A program made the translations under genes and the position numbers. A DNA stretch of 64,000 nucleotides from Harryflintia acetispora. Its GTDB lineage: Bacteria > Bacillota > Clostridia > Oscillospirales > Ruminococcaceae. This document shows, piece by piece, positions 25,597-34,786 of the stretch (the stretch's first letter is position 1; each line of letters begins with the position of its first letter). The DNA is taken from assembly GCA_004340125.1 (NCBI GenBank), contig SLUK01000006.1, forward strand, positions 1-64,000. Direction: 5' to 3'. The notes below the pieces were generated by a model, which had not been told where the DNA came from, did no database searches, and saw only the letters and a program-made list of their open reading frames with translations.

Positions 25597-26682
25597 ATGG
25601 AACAAAAAACTCCGCTTTATGAGCGCCATGAGGCTGCCAAAGGCAAGATCGTGCCGTTTGCGGGCTACCTGCTGCCGGTGCAGTACCCCACCGGGGTAAT
25701 CGCCGAGCACATGGCGGTGCGCGAGCGCTGCGGCCTGTTCGACGTGTCCCATATGGGCGAGGTCATCTTGAAAGGGCCCGACGCGCTGAAAAACCTGCAA
25801 AACCTGCTGACCAACGACTTTACCAACATGCGCCCGGGGCGGGTGCGTTACTCCCCGATGTGCAACGGGCGCGGCGGGGTGGTGGACGACCTGATCGTCT
25901 ATATGCTGGATGAAGGCAAGTACCTGGTGGTGGTCAACGCCGCCAACCGCCACAAGGACGTTCAGTGGATGAAAGAACACCTCTGCGGCGACGTGCAGCT
26001 TTCGGACATCTCGGACGGGGTGGCGCAGCTGGCGCTCCAGGGCCCGCGCGCGCGGGACATCCTGAAAAAAGTCATGGATGAGGGGCTGATCCCGGAAAAA
26101 TACTACACCTTCACCGAACGCGCGAAGGTGGGCGGGATCGAGTGCCTCGTCTCCCAGACCGGCTACACCGGCGAGCACGGCTACGAGCTCTATTGCGCGC
26201 CGCAGGATGCCGGGAAACTTTGGGACCTGCTGCTCGGGGCCGGGAAGGACGAGGGGCTGATCCCCTGCGGCCTGGGCGCGCGGGATACCCTGCGCCTGGA
26301 GGCGGCCATGCCGCTCTACGGGCATGAGATGGACGACGAAATTTCCCCGCTCGAGACAGGGCTCAGTTTCGCCGTCAAGCTGGGCAAGGAGGACTTCATC
26401 GGCAAGAGCGCCATCCTTAGGCGGGGCGAGCCCGCAATCGAGCGCGTCGGGCTGCAAGTCACCGGGCGCGGGATCGCCAGGGGCTCGGAGGATGTGTACA
26501 TAGGAGAGCGCAAAATCGGGCGCACCACCTCGGGCACCCACTGCCCCTATCTGGGGGAGGCCGTGGCGATGGCGCTGGTGGATAAGGGGAGCCTGCCGCA
26601 GGGGGCGTGCTGCGAGATCGACGTCCGGGGCCGGAGAATCGAAGCCAAGGCAGTGCCGCTGCCGTTTTATAAAAATAAATAA
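25597..26682 (+). CDS. gcvT: Glycine cleavage system T protein (aminomethyltransferase)
   Basis: 361 residues, usual length. Transfers the aminomethyl group from lipoyl-GcvH to tetrahydrofolate, releasing ammonia and giving 5,10-methylene-THF. Recognised by 'TPLYERHEAAKGKIVPFAGYLLPVQY', 'VREPCGLFDVSHMGE'-like 'VRERCGLFDVSHMGEV', 'LLTNDFTNMRPGRVRYSPMCNGRGGVVDDLIVYML' and the C-terminal beta-barrel with 'IGRTTSGTHCPYLGEAVAMALVD'. First gene of the gcv operon, with agaaagaaggag upstream; 18 bases precede gcvH. Confidence 0.95.
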   Translation: MEQKTPLYERHEAAKGKIVPFAGYLLPVQYPTGVIAEHMAVRERCGLFDVSHMGEVILKGPDALKNLQNLLTNDFTNMRPGRVRYSPMCNGRGGVVDDLIVYMLDEGKYLVVVNAANRHKDVQWMKEHLCGDVQLSDISDGVAQLALQGPRARDILKKVMDEGLIPEKYYTFTERAKVGGIECLVSQTGYTGEHGYELYCAPQDAGKLWDLLLGAGKDEGLIPCGLGARDTLRLEAAMPLYGHEMDDEISPLETGLSFAVKLGKEDFIGKSAILRRGEPAIERVGLQVTGRGIARGSEDVYIGERKIGRTTSGTHCPYLGEAVAMALVDKGSLPQGACCEIDVRGRRIEAKAVPLPFYKNK

Positions 26683-26700
26683 TTGATGGAGGAACCGAAG

Positions 26701-27084
26701 ATGAACGTACAGAAGGATTATTTTTACACCAAGTCCCACGAGTGGGTCCAGTTTCTCAGTGAGAGCACCGCGCGCGTCGGCCTGTCCGACTATGCGCAGA
26801 GCGAGATGAGCGACATTGTATTCGTCAACCTGCCGCAGGAGGGGGACTTGGTTTCGGTCGGCGATTCCTTCGCGGACGTGGAGTCGGTCAAGGCGGTCTC
26901 GGACGTCTACAGCCCCCTCGCCGGGGAGGTGAGCGCCGTCAACGAGGAGCTGCTCGATTCGCCGCAGAAGATCAACGAGGACCCCTATGGCGCCTGGCTG
27001 GCCGAGATCAAAGACATCAGCGGGAAGGAAGAGCTGATGGACGCAGCAGAATATGAGAAATTCCTCGCCGAGAGCGCGGAGTAG
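26701..27084 (+). CDS. gcvH: Glycine cleavage system H protein
   Basis: 127 residues; start at 26701 with ggagg 7 bases upstream. Small lipoyl carrier that shuttles the aminomethyl arm between GcvP, GcvT and the dihydrolipoamide dehydrogenase. The lipoylation site is Lys64 in 'FADVESVKAVSDVYSPLAGEV', with the flanking 'SHEWVQF' start and 'YGAWLAEIK' end of the family. The separate lplA in the operon is expected to attach lipoate to Lys64. Confidence 0.95.
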   Translation: MNVQKDYFYTKSHEWVQFLSESTARVGLSDYAQSEMSDIVFVNLPQEGDLVSVGDSFADVESVKAVSDVYSPLAGEVSAVNEELLDSPQKINEDPYGAWLAEIKDISGKEELMDAAEYEKFLAESAE

Positions 27085-27100
27085 AAAGGAGCGAGGAGCG

Positions 27101-28438
27101 ATGGGAGGTTTTCTGCCGGCCGGTGCGTCCGAGCGCGCGGAGATGCTCCGCGAGATCGGCTGCGGCTCGATCGACGAGCTCTTTTCGCCCATCCCGCAGG
27201 AAGTGCGCCTAAAGGGGCTCGATATCCCGCAGGGGATGAGCGAGCTTCAGGCGCAGCGGGCCCTGCGCGCCATGGCGAAAAAGAATAAAGTGTTCGACAC
27301 CATCTTCCGCGGGGCCGGGGCCTACCGGCACTACATCCCCGCGGTGGTGGGCAGCGTGACGGGCAAGGAGGAATTCCTGACCGCCTATACCCCCTATCAG
27401 GCCGAGATCAGCCAGGGGGTGCTGCAATCCATCTTCGAGTATCAGACGATGATCTGTGAGCTGACCGGGATGGAGGTCTCCAACGCCTCGGTCTACGACG
27501 GGGCCACCGCCGCGGCCGAGGCCGCGGCCATGTGCCGCGAGCGCGGGCGGGGGCGGGTGCTGGTATCATCCGCCGCCCACCCCGAGGTGATCGAAACGAT
27601 GCGCACCTACTGCTTCGGCTGCGGGATGGAGCTCACGCTGATCCCGGAGCGGGGCGGGCGCACCGACCTTAGGGCGCTGGGCGGGCTGCTGGGCGCGGAC
27701 GTCGCCTGCGTCTATCTGCAGCAGCCGAGCTTCTTCGGCTCGATCGAGGACGCCGAAGAGGCGGCGAACCTCGCCCACGCGGCGGGGGCCAAGCTGATTC
27801 TGGGCTGCAACCCCATCGCGCTGGGGCTGCTTCGCACCCCCGCCGAATGCGGCGCGGACATCGCGGTGGGGGAGGGGCAGCCGCTGGGGATTCCCCTCTC
27901 CTTCGGCGGGCCGTACCTCGGGTTCATGGCCTGCACCGGCAAGCTCATGCGCCGCCTGCCCGGACGGATCGTCGGCGAGACGACCGACGGGAAGGGAGAG
28001 CGGGCCTTCGTGCTCACCCTGCAGGCGCGCGAGCAGCACATCCGGCGCGAGAAGGCGAGCAGCAACATCTGCTCGAACCAGGCGCTGTGCGCCATGCGCG
28101 CGGCGGTCTACCTGTCCGCGATGGGCCCGGGGGGGCTGCGGCAGGTGGCCGAAACCTGCCTCTCGGGCGCGCATTACCTGGCAAAGAGGCTTTCTGCGCT
28201 CCCGGGCTTCCAGGTGAAAAACGAGGGCGAATTCTTCCACGAGTTCGTCACCTCCTGTCCCGTCCCGCCCCAGGTGCTTACAAAAAGGCTGGAGGAGGCG
28301 GGGATTCTCGGCGGGCTGCCCCTCGGCGGGGCACACGAGGGGGAGGTCCTCTGGTGCGTCACCGAGATGAACACCCCGCAGGAGATCGACCGGCTGGTCG
28401 ATGTTCTTAAGGAGCTCGAGAGGGGGAACGCGAAATGA
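27101..28438 (+). CDS. gcvPA: Glycine dehydrogenase (decarboxylating) subunit 1
   Basis: 445 residues, start at 27101 (an upstream in-frame codon exists at 27053 but this ATG has gcgaggagcg upstream). One half of the heterodimeric PLP glycine decarboxylase that releases CO2 from glycine and loads aminomethyl on GcvH. Family features include 'GAGAYRHYIPAVVGSV', 'YQAEISQGVLQSIFEYQTMICELTGMEVSNASVYDGATAAAEAA', 'GEGQPLGIPLSFGGPYLGF' and 'LQAREQHIRREKASSNICSNQAL'. Overlaps gcvPB by 4 bases. Useful as the internal reference for the divergent paralogue at 15258. Confidence 0.94.
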   Translation: MGGFLPAGASERAEMLREIGCGSIDELFSPIPQEVRLKGLDIPQGMSELQAQRALRAMAKKNKVFDTIFRGAGAYRHYIPAVVGSVTGKEEFLTAYTPYQAEISQGVLQSIFEYQTMICELTGMEVSNASVYDGATAAAEAAAMCRERGRGRVLVSSAAHPEVIETMRTYCFGCGMELTLIPERGGRTDLRALGGLLGADVACVYLQQPSFFGSIEDAEEAANLAHAAGAKLILGCNPIALGLLRTPAECGADIAVGEGQPLGIPLSFGGPYLGFMACTGKLMRRLPGRIVGETTDGKGERAFVLTLQAREQHIRREKASSNICSNQALCAMRAAVYLSAMGPGGLRQVAETCLSGAHYLAKRLSALPGFQVKNEGEFFHEFVTSCPVPPQVLTKRLEEAGILGGLPLGGAHEGEVLWCVTEMNTPQEIDRLVDVLKELERGNAK

Positions 28439-29880
28439 GCAAGCTGATTTTTGAGCGCAGCGTCGAGGGGCGGGGCTGCTCCCTGCTGCCCGAAAGTCCC
28501 TTCGAGCGCACCGAGCTGCCGGCAAGGCTCTGCCGCGGGAAGGCGCCCCGCCTGCCGCAGATCACTGAAAACGACCTCTGCCGCCACTATACCTCCCTGG
28601 CGCAGCGCTCGTTCGGGGTCAACTGCGGGTTCTATCCGCTGGGCTCCTGCACCATGAAGTATAATCCCAAGGTGAACGAGGTTGCCGCCTCGCTCGAGGG
28701 CTTCACCGAGGTGCACCCCTACCAGCCGGCGTACGCCGTGCAGGGCTGCCTAGAGGTGCTCGATACCGCCGAGCGGTACCTATGCAAGATCACCGGGATG
28801 GACGCGGTCACCTTCCAGCCGGCGGCGGGCGCGCACGGGGAATACACCGGGCTGTTGCTGATCAAGGCCTATCACCATCACCGCGGGGAGGACCACCGCA
28901 ACAAGATCATCGTGCCCGACTCAGCGCACGGGACCAACCCTGCCTCGGCCACCATGGCCGGATACGCGGTGGTAAGCATCCCCTCGGCCCCGGACGGCTG
29001 CGTCGATTTGGACGCGCTGCGCGCGGCGGCCGGCCCCGATACGGCGGGGATCATGCTCACCAACCCCAACACGGTGGGACTCTTTGACAGGAACATTCTG
29101 GAGATCACCAAAATCGTCCACGACGCCGGGGGGCTCTGCTACTACGACGGGGCCAACCTCAACGCCGTGATGGGGATCGCCCGCCCGGGCGACATGGGGT
29201 TCGACGTGGTGCACTTAAACCTCCACAAGACCTTTTCCACCCCCCACGGCGGCGGCGGCCCGGGCTCGGGCGCGGTCGGCTGCAAGGAGCTGCTTACCCC
29301 CTTCCTGCCCGCCGGGCAGGTGGAAAAGACGGGGGAAGGCTACCGCTTCGCGGCCCCCGGGGAATGCTCCATCGGCCGGGTCAAGTCGTTTTACGGCAAC
29401 TTCCTGGTGGTGGTGCGGGCGCTTTGCTACCTGCTCATGCTCGGATGCGAGGGAATCCCGGCGGCGGCGCAGGGTGCGGTCTTAAACGCCAACTATATGA
29501 TGAAAAAGCTCTCGTCCACCTATGACATACCCTATCCGGGACCCTGTATGCACGAGTTTGTGATGAGCCTGCAATCCTTAAAGGATGACTGCTCGGTCAG
29601 TGCGATGGATATTGCCAAGGGGCTTTTGGACCGCGGGATCCACCCGCCGACCATGTACTTCCCGCTGATCGTGCACGAGGCGCTGATGGTCGAGCCGACC
29701 GAGACCGAGAGCAGGGAGACTCTAAACGAGGCGATCGACGCCTTCCTCGCCCTCTATGAGGAGGCGAAGGAGAACCCGCAGAAGCTGCATGAGGCTCCAA
29801 TCACCACCCCCGTCGGCCGCCCGGACGAGGTGAAGGCGGCGCGCAGCCCCGTGCTGCGCCACCGCTTCGGGGAAGAATAG
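28435..29880 (+). CDS. gcvPB: Glycine dehydrogenase (decarboxylating) subunit 2
   Basis: 481 residues, the lysine-bearing half of glycine decarboxylase. Visible: GSCTMKY (70-76), the PLP-stacking His134 in FQPAAGAHGEYTG, 'PDSAHGTNPASATMAGY' (161-177) and the Schiff-base Lys265 in NLHKTFSTPHGGGGPGSG. The start ATG overlaps the gcvPA stop (ATGA), giving coupled, equimolar translation. Stop and next start (lplA) are contiguous. These intact motifs contrast with the paralogue at 16666. Confidence 0.95.
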   Translation: MSKLIFERSVEGRGCSLLPESPFERTELPARLCRGKAPRLPQITENDLCRHYTSLAQRSFGVNCGFYPLGSCTMKYNPKVNEVAASLEGFTEVHPYQPAYAVQGCLEVLDTAERYLCKITGMDAVTFQPAAGAHGEYTGLLLIKAYHHHRGEDHRNKIIVPDSAHGTNPASATMAGYAVVSIPSAPDGCVDLDALRAAAGPDTAGIMLTNPNTVGLFDRNILEITKIVHDAGGLCYYDGANLNAVMGIARPGDMGFDVVHLNLHKTFSTPHGGGGPGSGAVGCKELLTPFLPAGQVEKTGEGYRFAAPGECSIGRVKSFYGNFLVVVRALCYLLMLGCEGIPAAAQGAVLNANYMMKKLSSTYDIPYPGPCMHEFVMSLQSLKDDCSVSAMDIAKGLLDRGIHPPTMYFPLIVHEALMVEPTETESRETLNEAIDAFLALYEEAKENPQKLHEAPITTPVGRPDEVKAARSPVLRHRFGEE

Positions 29881-30876
29881 ATGATTACGAAACTCTCCTG
29901 TGTGCTGTGCGATGAGACCGAGCCGTACCACAACCTCGCGCTGGAGGAATATCTTCTCTCGCAGGTGGAGGAAGGGGAGTGTATCCTCTATCTCTGGCAG
30001 AACCGCCACACGGTGGTCATCGGCAAGAACCAGAACGCCTGGAAGGAATGCAGGCTGAAGGAGCTGGAGCGTGACGGCGGCTTTCTGGCCCGCCGCCTCT
30101 CGGGCGGCGGGGCGGTCTTTCACGATCTGGGCAACCTCAATTTCACCTTCCTGCTGCGGCGGGAGGACTACGACCTGGAGCGGCAGCTGAGGGTGATCGA
30201 GGAAGCGGCAAGGAGCCTCGGGATCGAGGCACAGCGCTCGGGGAGAAACGACGTGCTGGCCGCGGGACGCAAGTTTTCCGGCAACGCCTTTTACCTCGGC
30301 GAGCGGGGCTGCTACCACCATGGCACCCTGCTGGTTGACGTGGACATGGAGAACCTCTCGCGCTACCTGTGCGTCTCACAGGATAAGCTGCAATCCAAGG
30401 GGGTGGACTCGGTGCGCGCGCGGGTGGTAAATCTTCGCGCGCTGTGCGGGGGACTGACCGTCGGGCGGATGAAGGAGGCCATGCTCGGGGCGTTCGCGAG
30501 GGTCTATGGCGGCGTGCCGAAGCCTCTGAAAGAGGAGAGGCTGGACGGGGAGCGGATCGCCGCGCTGCGGGAGCGCTACGCCTCCTGGGAGTGGCGCTTC
30601 GGGCGGGACATCCCCTTCCAGTATGAGTTCTCCCACCGCTTTGCCTGGGGCGAGATCGATATCCGCCTGGCGGTGCGCGCGGGGGAGGTCATCGAGGCGG
30701 AAATCTACTCCGACGCGATGGACGCGCCCTTTATCGACCTGCTCCGCACAGCGCTCTGCGGCTGCCGCTTCTCCTGGGAGGAGCTCAGCGAAAGGGTCGC
30801 GGGCCTCGCCCTTTGCGGGGAGCGCGCTGAGATGCGCGCGAATGTCTTGTCGCTGTTGCGGCGCGAAAATTTTTGA
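29881..30876 (+). CDS. lplA: Lipoate-protein ligase A
   Basis: 331 residues. Activates lipoate with ATP and attaches it to the lysine of GcvH. The signatures are 'RRLSGGGAVFHDLGNLNFTFL' and 'SGRNDVLAAGRKFSGNAFYLGERGCYHHGTLLVDVD', with the conserved Lys of GRKFSGNA, then a C-terminal accessory domain (residues ~250-331). It starts immediately after the gcvPB stop, so it belongs to the gcv operon and suggests reliance on scavenged rather than newly made lipoate. Confidence 0.94.
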   Translation: MITKLSCVLCDETEPYHNLALEEYLLSQVEEGECILYLWQNRHTVVIGKNQNAWKECRLKELERDGGFLARRLSGGGAVFHDLGNLNFTFLLRREDYDLERQLRVIEEAARSLGIEAQRSGRNDVLAAGRKFSGNAFYLGERGCYHHGTLLVDVDMENLSRYLCVSQDKLQSKGVDSVRARVVNLRALCGGLTVGRMKEAMLGAFARVYGGVPKPLKEERLDGERIAALRERYASWEWRFGRDIPFQYEFSHRFAWGEIDIRLAVRAGEVIEAEIYSDAMDAPFIDLLRTALCGCRFSWEELSERVAGLALCGERAEMRANVLSLLRRENF

Positions 30877-30916
30877 CGCATCTGCCGGGCCTGCCCGGCG
30901 GGAAACGGAGGTTACG

Positions 30917-32314
30917 ATGTCAGAGCAGTTTGACCTGGTGATAGTCGGCGCGGGGCCGGGCGGGTATGAAGCGGCGATCCGCGCCTCCCAGCTCGGGATG
31001 AAGACGGCCCTCATTGAGCGCGGCGAGGTGGGAGGCACCTGCCTCAACCGCGGATGCATCCCGACCAAGGCCCTGCTGCACGCGGCCGAAAGCTGGCGCG
31101 CGCTGCAGCATTTCCCCGAGCTTGGGCTCTCGGTGGAGGGCGCCGGGTTCGATTATCAGAAGGTGTCCGCGTATAAAAATGGGATGGTCGAACGACTGCG
31201 CGCCGGGGTGGAGGGGCTGATCCGCGCCAACGGGATCACCCTCGTTCACGGCGGCGCACTCATTACCGGCCCCCATCAGGTGGCGGTTTCGGGCGGGGAG
31301 GAGCGCCGTCTTACGGGGAAGCGCATCCTGATTGCGGCCGGTTCCCTGCCCGCCGTCCCGCTCATCGGGGGGGCGGATCTCCCGGGCGTGATGGACAGCG
31401 ATATGCTGCTTTCCTGCGAGCGTCTGCCGCAGAGCCTATGCCTGATCGGCGGCGGGGTGATCGGGGTGGAGTTTAGCACGGTGCTGAGCTCCTTCGGGTG
31501 CAAGGTGACCATCCTGGAGGCCGCGCCCCGGCTGCTGCCCGGGATGGACCGGGAGATTTCCCAGAACCTTGCGATGATCCTCAAAAAGCGCGGGGTCGAT
31601 ATCCACACCGGCGCGCTGGTGCGGCGCATCGAAAGGGACGGGGAGCTCCTTTGCACCTATGAAGAAAAAGGGGAGGAGCGCACCCTTTCCTGCAAAAACG
31701 TGCTGATTGCCACCGGGCGCCGTCCGAACACCGCGGGCCTCTTCGCCCCCGGCGCCGAGCCGAAAATGGAGCGGGGCGCGGTCCGGGTGGACGATGATTT
31801 TCGCACCGACGTCGAGGGGCTTTACGCCATCGGGGATGCGCTCGGAGGGATCCAGCTCGCCCATGCCGCGAGCGCGCAGGGGATTTACGCTGTCGAGCGC
31901 ATGGCGGGGAAGGAACCGTCCGTCTGCCTTTCGGCCATCCCCTCCTGCGTCTACACCGACCCGGAGATCGCCTCGGTGGGCCTCACCGCGGACGAGTGCA
32001 AGGAGCGCGGAATCGCTTATCGGTGCACCAAATACCTGATGAGCGGCAATGGGAAGTCCATGCTCTCCTTACAGGAGCGCGGCTTTGTCAAGCTGGTGTT
32101 CGAGGAGGGGAGCGAAGTGCTCCTCGGCGCGCAGCTGATGTGCGCGCGGGCGACCGATATGGTCGGGGAGCTTTGCGACGCGCTGGCGAACCGCCTGACG
32201 GCCCGCCAGCTCGCGCGGACGGTCCGCCCGCACCCGACCTTCTGCGAGGGGATCACCGAGGCGGTCGAGGATCTGTGGGGCCGTTCGATCCACACCCCGC
32301 CCAAAAGGAGGTAA
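30917..32314 (+). CDS. lpdA: Dihydrolipoyl dehydrogenase (L protein)
   Basis: 465 residues; start at 30917 with acggagg 6 bases upstream. FAD-dependent reoxidation of dihydrolipoyl-GcvH with NAD+. N-terminal FAD-binding 'DLVIVGAGPGGYEAAIRA', redox-active disulphide 'GGTCLNRGCIPTKALLHAAE', NAD Rossmann 'LCLIGGGVIGVEFSTVLSSFG', FAD motif 'GLYAIGDALGG' and the catalytic C-terminal 'HPTFCEGITEA'. No N-terminal lipoyl domain, as expected for a partner of a separate H protein. Last gene of the gcv operon. Confidence 0.95.
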   Translation: MSEQFDLVIVGAGPGGYEAAIRASQLGMKTALIERGEVGGTCLNRGCIPTKALLHAAESWRALQHFPELGLSVEGAGFDYQKVSAYKNGMVERLRAGVEGLIRANGITLVHGGALITGPHQVAVSGGEERRLTGKRILIAAGSLPAVPLIGGADLPGVMDSDMLLSCERLPQSLCLIGGGVIGVEFSTVLSSFGCKVTILEAAPRLLPGMDREISQNLAMILKKRGVDIHTGALVRRIERDGELLCTYEEKGEERTLSCKNVLIATGRRPNTAGLFAPGAEPKMERGAVRVDDDFRTDVEGLYAIGDALGGIQLAHAASAQGIYAVERMAGKEPSVCLSAIPSCVYTDPEIASVGLTADECKERGIAYRCTKYLMSGNGKSMLSLQERGFVKLVFEEGSEVLLGAQLMCARATDMVGELCDALANRLTARQLARTVRPHPTFCEGITEAVEDLWGRSIHTPPKRR

Positions 32315-32327
32315 CCGGCAGGGAACC

Positions 32328-32376
32328 GGTAAAAAAGGCGCGAACCCGCAGCTTATGCGGGCTCGCGCCTTTTTAC
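32328..32376. terminator. Bidirectional terminator between lpdA and the MerR gene
   Basis: An imperfect 20-bp hairpin (gcgcgaacccgca with tgcgggctcgcgc) flanked by A and T runs on either side; it overlaps the 3' end of the convergent MerR gene. Confidence 0.85.
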
Positions 32377-33168
32377 CTGTACCGCGATATGGATGGTGTA
32401 GTCCCCGTCGGGGTTGGTAAGGATGCTCAACACGTCGCTTTCATAGGCGCGCCCGCAGACCTCGTACCCCATCTCGTCGATCTTCCCCAGCAGCCGCCGG
32501 TAGGTTTCCGCGGTGTCGCCGTAGCTGCCGCACTGATAGGTCGAGGCATAGGTCCCGGCGGGCTGATAGAGCAGCTTTTCCCCGGGGTCGGGCTTTTGGA
32601 CCGGCGCGCCGAGAAAGGAGATTTGAGAAAAGTTTCCGGCTTTGAGGTCAGAGAGCTCCACCAGCCGGCAGATGGGGTTGTAAAAGTCGATCTGGTAATG
32701 CTTCCTCTGCTCGCACAGGGCGAGAAAGCTGACCATGAAGCGCCGCTGGTCGGTGGCGTCGCAGGGCTGGTAGAGGTAGGGCAGCTCCTCCCGCTCCTCG
32801 AAGCGCACAGCGTTGTGGTCGGTGATGGCCAGCGCGTTTTCCACCTGGCGGATCTTCCCCGATACTTTCTTGCGGATGGTCGAAAGACGCTGCAGCTCGG
32901 CGTCGATCCGCCCGAGATGCTCGCCCAGCAGGTCCAGGCAGCGCTGCGGGCTCTTCTCGCGCAGGTAGTCGCGCAGCTCCCCGAGCGGCACCCCCATGTT
33001 GCGGAACGAGAGCACCGTATCCAGCTCGTCCACCTGCGGGATGGTGTAATAGCGGTATCCCTTTTCATCCCGCCCGGCGGGGGAAAACAGGCCGATCCGG
33101 TCGTAATAAAGCACCGTCTGCTTGGAGATGCCCAGCATGTCGCTAAGCTCCCCGGCGGTCAGGTACAT
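32353..33168 (-). CDS. MerR family transcriptional regulator with effector-binding domain
   Basis: 271 residues from 33168 (ggagg 5 bases upstream); an earlier ATG at 33186 is possible. N-terminal MerR winged helix 'YLTAGELSDMLGISKQTVLYYDRIGLFSPAGRDEKGYRYYTIPQVDELDTVLSFRNMGVPL', a dimerisation helix (~85-120), then a GyrI-like ligand domain as in BmrR-type multidrug regulators. Divergent from a MATE pump whose promoter has the 19-bp spacer that MerR proteins untwist; activation of the pump in response to a bound drug is the natural model. The stop overlaps a terminator. Confidence 0.88.
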   Translation of the reverse strand: MYLTAGELSDMLGISKQTVLYYDRIGLFSPAGRDEKGYRYYTIPQVDELDTVLSFRNMGVPLGELRDYLREKSPQRCLDLLGEHLGRIDAELQRLSTIRKKVSGKIRQVENALAITDHNAVRFEEREELPYLYQPCDATDQRRFMVSFLALCEQRKHYQIDFYNPICRLVELSDLKAGNFSQISFLGAPVQKPDPGEKLLYQPAGTYASTYQCGSYGDTAETYRRLLGKIDEMGYEVCGRAYESDVLSILTNPDGDYTIHIAVQVKRREPA

Positions 33169-33217
33169 CTTGTCCTCCATCTTCATCCCGCCCTTCCGAA
33201 AATTTTCTATTGGCCTC

Positions 33218-33248
33218 TTGACTATATAGTCGCTATATACCTTATTAT
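33218..33248 (+). promoter_or_regulatory. MerR-type promoter/operator of the MATE gene
   Basis: ttgact (33218-33223), an over-long 19-bp spacer and tattat (33243-33248). The spacer holds a perfect inverted repeat tatatag-tcg-ctatata (33223-33239). The over-long spacer plus palindrome is the textbook layout for MerR activation. Confidence 0.75.
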
Positions 33249-33318
33249 AATCTTTAGGATGAATCTTTACAAGAATTTAACACGCTGTTTTTGGCGCGCG
33301 GGAAGGGAGAGTTGAGAC

Positions 33319-34734
33319 ATGGTAAGAAAGAAAAATTTTGACCGGGCGCTTGCCGGCACCATTTTGATGCTCGCCTGGCCCACCATCATCGAGCAGGCGC
33401 TGCAGACGGTGGTCATGTACGTGGACTCGGCGATGGTCGGGCGGATCAGCGCCGAGGCCTCGGCGGCGGTGGGGATCACCGCCACGGTGGGGTGGCTCCT
33501 CAACGCGATCTTTTTTGCGGCGGGCGTCGGGTGCCTGGCGTGCATCTCCAGAGCCGTCGGCGCGGGGGATGAAAGGACGGCGAAGGTTGCCTCGGTGCAG
33601 TCGGTGATCCTCACGCTGATCCTGGGCGTTTCGGTGGGGCTGGTGGCGATGGCGGTCAGCGGCCCGCTGCCGGGATGGCTGGGCGCCGAGCCGGACATCC
33701 AGAAGGACGCCTCGGCCTATTTCTTCATTGCTTTTCTGCCCATGCTCTTTCGCGCGGCGGTCATCATCTTCGGCTCGGTGCTGCGCGCGACGGGCGATAT
33801 GCGCACCCCCATGCTGGTCAACGCCGGCATGAACGGGATCAACATTGTGCTAAACTATCTGTTTATCTATGAGACCCGCCCCGTCTCCCTCTTCGGTTTC
33901 AGCTTCACCGCCTGGGGTGCCGGGCTGGGCGTTGCCGGCGCGGCGATCGCCACGGCGATTTCCTTCGTGATCGGCGGCGTGGTGATGACGCTCGCCCTCT
34001 GGCGCAGCCAGCGGGGCGTCTCGCCGGCCGGGGAGAGGATCCGGATTGACAGGCCGATCATGGCGACCTGTGTGCGGATCGGCCTGCCCAACGCCATGGA
34101 GCGCGCCACCGTCAACCTGGGGCAGATCGTTTTTACCATGCTGGTGGCGCGCCTGGGCACCATCGCGGTGGCGGCGCACACCATCGCGCTGACGGCCGAG
34201 GAAGCCTTCTTCGTGCCGGCGCTGGGCTTCCAGGCGGCGGCGACCACCCTCTCGGGGCAGACGCTCGGCGAGGGGAACGAACGCAAGCTCGACGATTTGA
34301 TCCATCTGGCGGTGAAGATCATCGTGGCGATCAGCACGGTGACCGGGCTGCTGCTCTTTATTTTCCCCAACGTGATGATGGCGCTCTTCACCATCGACCC
34401 GCAGGTGATTGCGCAGGGCACGAGCGTACTGCGGATCGTCTCGGTTTCCGAACCCTTCCTGGGCGCGACCTTCGTGCTGGAGGGCGTCTTTAACGGGGTG
34501 GGGGATACCAAGGCCCCCTTTGTGATCGCCACACTTACCACCTGGGGAATCCGGATCTTGTTCACCCACATCTGCGTCAATTTCCTGGGGATGGGCCTTA
34601 ATGCGGTCTGGGTCTGCATGGTCGCGGACGTGATCGTGAAATGCATCGTGATGTTCTGGCGCTACCGCAGCGGCGGCTACAAGCGCGGGCTGGTTTTCGA
34701 GCGGCCCCTCTGCCGGGAGGAAGCGAGGGCTTAA
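33319..34734 (+). CDS. MATE family efflux transporter
   Basis: 471 residues, about 12 membrane segments, start 33319 with gggagag upstream. MATE hallmarks: 'FDRALAGTILMLAWPTIIEQALQTVVMYVDSAMVGRISAEASAAVGIT' at the N-terminus and the repeated half 'IRIDRPIMATCVRIGLPNAMERATVNLGQIVFTMLVARLGTIAVAAHTIALTAEEAFFVPALGFQAAATTLSGQTLGEGN'. Sodium- or proton-coupled export of cationic drugs or metabolites. Probably controlled by the divergent MerR protein through the promoter at 33218-33248. Terminated at 34751. Confidence 0.92.
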   Translation: MVRKKNFDRALAGTILMLAWPTIIEQALQTVVMYVDSAMVGRISAEASAAVGITATVGWLLNAIFFAAGVGCLACISRAVGAGDERTAKVASVQSVILTLILGVSVGLVAMAVSGPLPGWLGAEPDIQKDASAYFFIAFLPMLFRAAVIIFGSVLRATGDMRTPMLVNAGMNGINIVLNYLFIYETRPVSLFGFSFTAWGAGLGVAGAAIATAISFVIGGVVMTLALWRSQRGVSPAGERIRIDRPIMATCVRIGLPNAMERATVNLGQIVFTMLVARLGTIAVAAHTIALTAEEAFFVPALGFQAAATTLSGQTLGEGNERKLDDLIHLAVKIIVAISTVTGLLLFIFPNVMMALFTIDPQVIAQGTSVLRIVSVSEPFLGATFVLEGVFNGVGDTKAPFVIATLTTWGIRILFTHICVNFLGMGLNAVWVCMVADVIVKCIVMFWRYRSGGYKRGLVFERPLCREEARA

Positions 34735-34750
34735 ACGATCCTGCCATCAA

Positions 34751-34786
34751 AATGACCGTTAGCATAGGCAGCTAACGGTCGTTTTT
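34751..34786 (+). terminator. Rho-independent terminator
   Basis: gaccgttagc (34754-34763)/gctaacggtc (34771-34780) followed by gttttt; ends the MATE gene. The stem resembles, but does not match, the repeat near 40530/40700. Confidence 0.85.
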
